From: Sepiola atlantica
Lineage: Eukaryota; Mollusca; Cephalopoda; Sepiida; Sepiolidae
NCBI GenBank assembly: GCA_963556195.1
Contig: OY744519.1
Span: forward strand, 31,219,408 to 31,283,407
Direction: 5' to 3'
DNA: 64,000 bases
The notes under the pieces are model-generated. The model saw only the letters and a list, made by a program, of their open reading frames with translations. It had not been told where the DNA came from and did not search any database. This document shows positions 35,501 through 44,500 of the stretch, piece after piece; position 1 is the stretch's first letter, and the number at the start of each line of letters is the position of its first letter. The position numbers were made by a program, and so were the translations under genes.

Positions 35501-38500
35501 AGGCTTCTACCCGGTCATAGCTGACAGAAGGAGAGCAAGCTACCCTCGTGGATTAAATAAAGGGTTCCGTTCGAAACTCTGAACAGATTCCAAAGTTCGA
35601 CAAGATACACCTGAAGAAGGTCAGAGGTTACATCAGCCGAAACCTGGTGAGAATAAAATTCAAGATGAGAGCAGTAGTTCGAATAATCCAAAAAACATTA
35701 TGATTAAGATGAATTGTTTGCCGTTACATCCGATAACACTATATATAAAATAGACAAGAGAGTGTTGTAGTTTGCTTGAAGCATTGTGTGCAGTGTATAA
35801 GATAGATTTAGGGTTTAAAAGGTTGTGACAATGCAAAGGTGTAGATGCCAGCAGAATGAGTGAGGAACAAGGTGATAAGATGATAGCATGTAATAAATTT
35901 TTTTTTCAGTTCTTTTTTACTTTTCCCATCTTCAATCAGTGGTGTTATATGGTGTCAAATTTTTACTTATACTTTGAGTGCATAATCTCCTTTTCAAAAT
36001 ATCTCCATTTCAGAACAACATAGATATTGTATGTCGGCCAGAACTAGGTTTAATGTAAGTGCAGCAGTGAATATAATCTGACAGAAAATATTTTGAAAAG
36101 GAGGTTGTACACCCGAAATATCAGTAAAAACTTGACAAAGTGTAACACGTTAATGATTGAAAATGAAACAGTAAGAAATAAACAGAAAATTATTACATAT
36201 TGTCTTTTTATCGCCTCATTCCGAACCCATTCTTCACACTTTGCATTGCTACAGGCTTCTAAAACCTAAAACCCATCTATAAAATAAATGATTTGTTTAC
36301 CTTGTACCGCATGGAACATTTTTCACCTCATCAGTTTGTAAAGTTGTCTAAAGAAAAAAAGAAAATATAAAAAACAACATAAAACAACAATATTTACATA
36401 CAACAATAGAAACCAACAAATCTTAAAATTCATAATTTACATGTCAGTAACAAGCACTATGTTGACATCTATGTCTGATTGTTTTGTTTTATGGCATATC
36501 AACCCTTTTCGGTTATTTAATGCCGAATCCTGTCATTTTGGTAAAAGTTTTTATGCGTTAAGTTCTTTATATCTCCATATATTTATTTATGGTTTGGCTG
36601 TTTTGTAGAGAAAAATTGTTGTTTTTGTTTTTGGCTTTGCAGAACATGATTGAGTTTTGCAAAGGGAAAGGAAAAAAACAATAACATCAATGTTTGGTGC
36701 ATTTTTGGTCAGGAAGCAGGTATCTTCAGACAGCCTGATCTGGTAGCACAAGCATCTATGTCTGGGATGACAACCATGTCTGCTATCTCGATTAAAGCGA
36801 TCTAGCATAACAAAGGTAATATCCACAGACTAAAATGAGATGGACTCTTGTACATATCTATTGTACTAAATCTGAATGAATCAATGTTTGTTTCTTGAAG
36901 GTTCTTTTCTATATACTTTAATGACACTAAACACATGCTAAAATATTTCTTAGTTCTGGAATTGAGTTACGTAAAAAAAAAAATCCATTTTTAATTCTTA
37001 GAACTATCTGTAATTTGTAATTAACGGAACAAGTCAACCACTTAGCTATTTTTCTTGCCCTCTCTCATTGTATTTTGATTCAGCCTTTCTCTAATATTCT
37101 TTAATGTCTTTGATGAGAATTCAAAGAGTGCCACCTTTTTTTAGTGATCGTAACGTATGAATTGAATCAGGTCCTCTGACAGGCACGTGTTTGCTTCTGG
37201 ACAAGCATAATCTTCAATGCTTCATCTTTATACAAGAAGGTCTACTACCATAAAAAACAATCTGCACCACTTTGCAAAAATAGCTTGATATGGAACCTCA
37301 AACAATACACCTATCCCTCTCCCCTTTTGGGAGTAAATACTGACTGGGAGAATAGCCACCTAGGACAGTGGCAGATATTCTGGATTAAAATAATCAAAGT
37401 TAAAATTCAGTTGAAGTGATAATTGTTGAAGGTATATTTACCATTATTATAATAATAATACTAGAAGAATACCCATCCCAGGACGGTTTAAATTAATTAC
37501 CCAAACAAAACAAGTTTTCACCACTTTTATGTCCTCTTAAAATCAAGATATAATGATACTAAACCTTATGTCTAGAATTCTTATTCTAATTTTGATCAAA
37601 ACGCATTAGATGATTATGATTCTAGAAAATTTCTAAGATTTGAGGCTTAAGGGGTCTTAAGAAGAAATTGAAATTTAGGAAATCTTGCTTAATTTAAAAT
37701 AAATTTTTAAAAAAAATTCTTTTAAATCTTAAAAAATGATAAAAGAGAAACTATCAGAATAGAAGAAAGATTAAAAAAAAAAGAGGAAGGATTAGAAAGA
37801 TTGTTCAGAAAATATTGTCAAATTTTTCGGTTCACTTTTACATACTTAATAATTGATTTGTAGTCTTTAATACGTTTCAATCAATTCTTTGAGAAATTAA
37901 TTTTGAAGACTTAAATAACAAACACGAAAAAAAGAAGAAATGCAAATATTTTTATTGCACAAGTTGATCATAATGCGTCGTAAAAAGCTGCGAACATCAA
38001 CAGAGCATTGGCTCACAAGTAATCGGACAGTACGAACGTGGTTTCAGAAATTCCATAGTGATAAAAACCTTGATGATGAAGGTAGCCGATTGCCATGCAT
38101 TCTTGACAATTTAAAACATTTAAAAGCATTTGTTGTACAAAACTCACATCAAAGTGTCAGAGAAATCTCGAAAGTGTAAAATAGGCCTCTTAACTTCATT
38201 AGGAGGTCACAGCTCGAAGAAGTCATCTGGAACACAGAATTTTGACATGTAAAAAGACATAGCACAGTGTTATTGTGACTTCTTGTGTTGTTTGTAGTAA
38301 CAGTTGTTGCATAGTACCTCTTCACAGTAGTCGGCAATATTTAATAAGAACAGCAAAAAAAAAATTCCCTTGCTCTCTCTCTACTACTAAAAACCGAATG
38401 GAATTTCCATGAACAAAGTTTTAAGGAGCTAACAAGAACGAAATATGATTATCGTAAAGACAGATGCCTATTGGCTTTAGTCTTGAAGAGACCATGGCTA

Positions 38501-41500
38501 TAGGTAGGAGAAAAAGAGTTAACAGGAAGAGAGTTCCACAAGCCTGCAGTTCTTGGAAAGAAGCTACTGGAATAGGAAGCTGTATTATAATGAGATATCA
38601 AAACAGCGAATTGATGGAGACCACTAGACCAACGAGTCAAACAAACTGAAAATTAAGAAGCAGGGAATAGATCAGACAATTCTGAAGAACACATGTCATA
38701 ATAGTATTTATAGAAAAGACTGAGACTAGCAACATCACATCTGTGAGAGAGGGTGTAGAGAAGAAATGGTGGTAAATGGGTCCCTGCATGAGCTCAATAA
38801 ATAAATGTTTGTTTCTGAAATCAATCATTATTTTCTGAACAACGTAATTGAAACAAGAGAGAACAAAAATCCAAATATGGTCAAGAGTAAACTGAAAAGT
38901 GATTAAAATAATTTGATCCAAGTTATTAATCCGAAAGAAAAAAAAAAACTTGATGACTGGATGTGATTTACTTACCTGGACTGATCGAAATGAAGTAATG
39001 AAAGGTAGCATAAAATGGTAACCAGGATCACTTGTAGCTGTCAGCAAAGCACCTCCCTAAAAAAAAAAAATCCAAATACATTATCCATACACTTCATCAT
39101 CATCGATTTAATGTCCATTTTACATGCTGACATGTGTTGGATGGCTTTTAGAAATTGACTTCCAAATTTACCTATCTCTGACCAGGTCTTTATCTCAATT
39201 CCATCCTTATCACTTCCTCCCATGTTATCCTTGGCCTTCCCCTGTTACCTTAACTCTTCTACATTTACTAACCCAAGAACTCTCATCCATTCTTTCAATG
39301 TGACCAAACCAATAAAGTCTACTCTTCTGCACACATCTCCCTATACTGTCTAGATTTAATCTTCGTCTGAGGTCATTAGAACCAAGTCTGTTGTTAAGAA
39401 TTTCCCTTGTTCGACAGTTAGTGATAGAAATTCACTCTTAATTCTTGCAATCACACCAGTACCTGCTCCACTCTAAAAAATATTTAGTTTTGAAAAGAAT
39501 ACAATGAAGGAATATATGTCATAAAAAAAGAAAAAAAATTGGTTTTGTAATGGCTTACGAAATTTTAAAAGGTAAATCCCATAAATACTTTAGTTCTTTT
39601 TTCTTTTCTTTTTTAAACTTTTAAATTTATAAGTATCAAAGAGACAGGGGTGCATGCCCTATTCTCTTTTAAACCAAATACTTTTTTTTTTAAATAGTAT
39701 TTTGAAACTTAAATTTTTTCATTACATTTTTCTTTTTATCTATTTTAAATGAATCGATTTTTATTTTCGAAATTTTTTTACAAAGCATGCTCATTTGTAT
39801 TTACAATAATCAACCAGATAATTCAATGAATAAAAGAGATAAAAATGTACTCACTCTATAATATACGCCAACATGACCTTAAAACAAGAAAGAAAAAGAA
39901 AAACAACATATATTAAAATATAGTTTTAAAAAGATTACATTAATCCAAATAACGGATTTCACAAAACAATGGTTAAGTTTTTTTTAATCTGTAAAAAAAT
40001 GATAAATTGATTTTTTATGGCAGACAGTTGAAGTATAGAAAGTTTAACTCAAATAGTTTTATTCAAAAATTGGTTTAATCGATTTGCTGAATTTTATCAC
40101 TTGTTAAATACTGTCAGGCAAGTTGGAACTCTCCTACTGAGGTCACACGACAACTGAAATGCGAAAAGAATCCTTGACCTAACTGATTGCAAAGTTTAAG
40201 AAAACAGGCAGCATTTTGAACGAACGTTATGGAAGATCATCTTTGCAAGAAGAACGTGAAACGGCTATTGAAGGAGCTCTTACAGATGATATAAATATTC
40301 CGCATACTTCTGTTCACTGTAATCTGAAGATCAACAAGTTGAAGGTCCACAATTTTCAACTTCTCCGTAAAAACATTCTTCCTTCATTTGGGACTTCCTG
40401 TAAATATTTGACATGCAACCTCTTGACCTTTAAAGGGTCAGTATTATTCCAGCTAGTAGAAAAGAAAAAAAAAAAAACAGCCAATACTGATGAGTTACAA
40501 GTTACAGAGAGAAAACACTGGTTATGATATTGTTAAACTAGTGCTAAATATTGATGGAGGTACACCTACTAGTAGCCATTACCTATTGTTGAGATATATG
40601 ATGAACAGAAAACGTTTCAGACAAGAGGTCATGAAGAGGTCAAGGGATTGATCTTGTTGAGTTGAGAGAACCAGAGGCTGATGAAGCGGGCAAACATAAT
40701 GTCAAATGGGATTTCTGGGAGGAGTCTTGTTGGGAGCTTGAATGAGACAAGACACTTCATTAAGATGGTCTAACAAAATGGTTAATAATTAAGCTATGCA
40801 CTTGAAACATAAGTAACTCTCTCTCGCCTTCTCTTTTGACCTTTCAGTTATGGCTGAATAAAACCTTTATTCTTAAATTACTTTTTGGAACTAAATGATT
40901 ACAGAGTGTCAACACAACGGCGACAACTAGGCTATGTAACTCGCATCTTCCCACGGTGGGAGGGAGGTAAATACTAACACAATGAGACAAGAAGTGGTTT
41001 TCAAATGGTCTAACAAAATGGTTAATAATTAAGCTATGTGCTTAAACCATAAGTAACTTTCTCCTCTCCATTGACCTCAGCTACGAGCCAATCACCAGCT
41101 ATTCTTCTAAGAACATTTTTGAAATAATTGAATGATCATATTAAGAGAGCATATCAGATGGCTTTCGATTGCAACTAATGGAATTCGCCTCAGTCCATGG
41201 GAGTAAAAACACACACCTGCATGTATGACGATACCAGTTAGCAACTAAGGTATGATTTTAAGTTGATTAATCTTTTTTAACTAAATAATTACATGGGTCA
41301 TCTCGATGACACCCCTACGACTATATAACAATAGTTGATTACATGTTCATGTCATACAAACAGAACATTAGATTAATATTAAATTTAAAAAGAATTAATA
41401 TATTTATTAAAATAAATTTAAAGATATGATCCAAGTTTAGAAAAAAAAAAATTAAATAAATGAACAAAATTAACCCTTAAATGTTTTATTTTTATATTGG

Positions 41501-44500
41501 TTTGAAAAAAAAAATTTTTATCATCGAAGATACTGATTACCTATTTAGCGGATGTGCTGATGCAACATCATACTAATACCTACTCACACTTACCAATGTG
41601 AAACAAGTTGCAGTTTGACACATTTTCATTGGATATTATATTAAACTGGCATTTTGTTGGAATGTGTCATACTTGAAATAAAAAGCATTTAAGGGTTAAA
41701 ATATTCTGGAGAGGTTTGGGAATTTTTGCAATGAGGATTGATAATTTGTGTTATTAGAACTACTATTCTCATCTTAAATGTTATTCTCATGTTTCGGCCG
41801 ATGTAACCCCTGACTTTCTTCAGGTGCATGTTGTCTGCAAGAATTCATGGCGCAATGGATAAAAGTGCTAAGTCATAATCAGTTCCAAGTGACAGTCTTC
41901 TTGAGGTTGAAGGTTCAATCCTCAATACAGACGATACTAAGAATACAATTACAAATCACTTAATCCGACCCGGTCATGGCTGACGGAACAAGATTAAAAT
42001 AAAGGGTTCCATTCGAAATTCCGTAGATTCCAAAGTTTGACAAGACACACCTGAATAAGGTCGGAGGTTACATCAGACAAAACGTTGTGAGAATAACGTC
42101 TGAGATGTGAGCAGTAGTCCGAATAATCCAGATTCTAGAGAGAGTTAAAAGAAAGAGCGCAACAAATTCCAGCTTAAGTAAACATGAGAGTCTATGACCA
42201 TGAGAGTAGTTTTGTCTGTCATGATAGAGTGAGCCCTGATTAGTAGTTGGCTCAAAGTCATATCGTTCATTTTGGATGACGCCTGAAGCACCTGCCTAAC
42301 GTGGCTCAGCAATCCAAAAAACGATGAGGACACCATCCATCGGTTTGGCAGTTTTCCAACGAGTAGGACCAGCTTCTCCAGTTCCGCCAAGAACTGGTTC
42401 ACTGTCTCACCAGAGTGAAAACACTGCATCGTGAATTGATCAAAAGTCATAAACATCTTGCTGCCCAACTCCCCACCCAGGTTTCTCTCTTATAAATCTG
42501 TTCCCTACCACAGTAGCCCCTTATGCTTCAGTAGCAATATGCCTCGTTTGAGGTAGAAAGAAAAAGGGGGTTAAACGCACTTAATAAAGCAAGTTTTATC
42601 TGCTCGATTAGAACTTTACCCCTCTTTGCTGATATAATGCAAATGCCCCCCCCCCCCCCGGGTGCAACGGAGGAATTTGTTTGACTTCTTTGATTTTGCA
42701 TAGTTCACATAGGCTAGCCAGTCGTATCACCACAGAATTTCGGCATTAACCCAACATCAGACCGTTTGCCAGATATTCAACAGACCCTTCGGGGTTAGTT
42801 TCATACCAAAATCAGACCAGCAGAGTCTGCTCTATATTTGAGGATGGCGTGTTCTCTGTCGGTGTGAGGTATGGTCCTGTGCAGTTCTAGGAGACCCATC
42901 TTCCCAGGCTTTGCCTTCTCACTCGTTGAGAAGGGGTTAGTTTATTGCTAATCACCAAAGGCTGGGGAATGCAAACAGGGCTGCCCAGGCAATTTTTGTT
43001 CGGCTAGAATGCTCTTCCTCTAGGGCGCTGGCTTTTCAAATCCCACTTTCTTGACCTTGTGTGCCATCTTCCCACCGTGGGAGAGAGATAAATAAAAACA
43101 GAAGAAAAACGTAATTGAATGCGAAATAATTTGAAATAAGTGAAGTTGCCTCAACTTATTTCTCTTCATACCAGTCAGGGATTCGTCTTTGATAATCAGT
43201 TCGTTAGTGACAATACTGAGTGAGGTATGATCCGGTTCAGTCTCAGGAGGTTCACCCTCCCAGGCTTTGCCTTCTTTCCTTTGAGAAGGGGTTAATTTAT
43301 TGCTAACCGCCTGAGGTGCTCCTACCAGGGAATGCCAACTGGCCAGGCATTTTTTATAGACCAGAGGGTGTTAATCCTAGTGCACTGGCTTTTCAACTTA
43401 ACACCTGACCTTGTGTCTAACCTCCTGGAGAGGTAAATAAAATAAGTGCGATAAAGATTTCAGGTGTAGAAATCTAAAGTAAAAAGAAAAAAATCCCGAT
43501 CACATGGAAGCATTAACAAAATTCAAAATCCTTTCGGAAATCCAAACCATATCTGAAACAAATAAACGTCAGTCTATGCTGGACTTGTTCACCAAGTTTC
43601 AATCATGAATGTACATGAATATCGCTGTTCAATGATATATGAGACACTTTGGTGATGATCTCATCAATAGGATGCGTGATCCTGAATGCACTTTACACTT
43701 ACCCTCCAGATTTTTATCTGTCGGTTTATCTAAAAGATAATGTCTATCAAAACAATCTCAAGATTTAATTAACTGAAGAGAGCCATGACAGCCGAAATCA
43801 GGGCAGTGCTAATGGAGAGGAATGTGTCAAAATTGTCAATTTTGCACAGCATATCCAAGTTTGCTTATCAGTGAATATACATTGATACCACAGTTCACGA
43901 TCGCTTCAAACCCAGTTTTCAAGTAAATTTCGTTTTAAGTTTTAAACAAAAATTTAGCATCTAGCAAAGCATCAGTTAAACTAAGATTTGCATATTGTGA
44001 AGAGTTTTCAGCGTCGCCTTATTAGTTATTTGCTGATAAAGATGAGAATGATGTCCGTATTAGGTCAGTGCTAATAGAAGAGGGTGTCAGAGTTATTGAT
44101 AATTTTAAACATTGTATCTAAGTGTGCTTATCGTTGAACGGTGATAAAACAAAGACTGTTGGACATTCATTACTGAAACTCGGTGGACAAGTCAGGCATA
44201 AACTAAAGTTTATTTCTACCAAATATGGTTGTTTTATCGCCATTAATGATATGCATGTACATTTTGGTGATTGTCTTATCAGTAGGAGGTGTGATCCCGA
44301 ATGGGTTTCACACCTACCGGACGTTAACCCTCCAGATTTTCATCTCAAAGATAATGTCTATCAAAACAATTCCCAGACTATACTTGAACTGAAGAGGGTC
44401 ATCACAGCCAAAATCTGGGTATTGCCAAGAGAGAAGTGTGTTGGAGTTATTGACTATTTTGCACGTCATATCTTGGTGGACAAGTCAAGCATAGACTGAA

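Noticed and set aside
41842..41930. Functional tRNA gene
   Set aside because: A and B boxes are present, but no pairing acceptor stem or plausible anticodon arm; it lies inside a transposable element.
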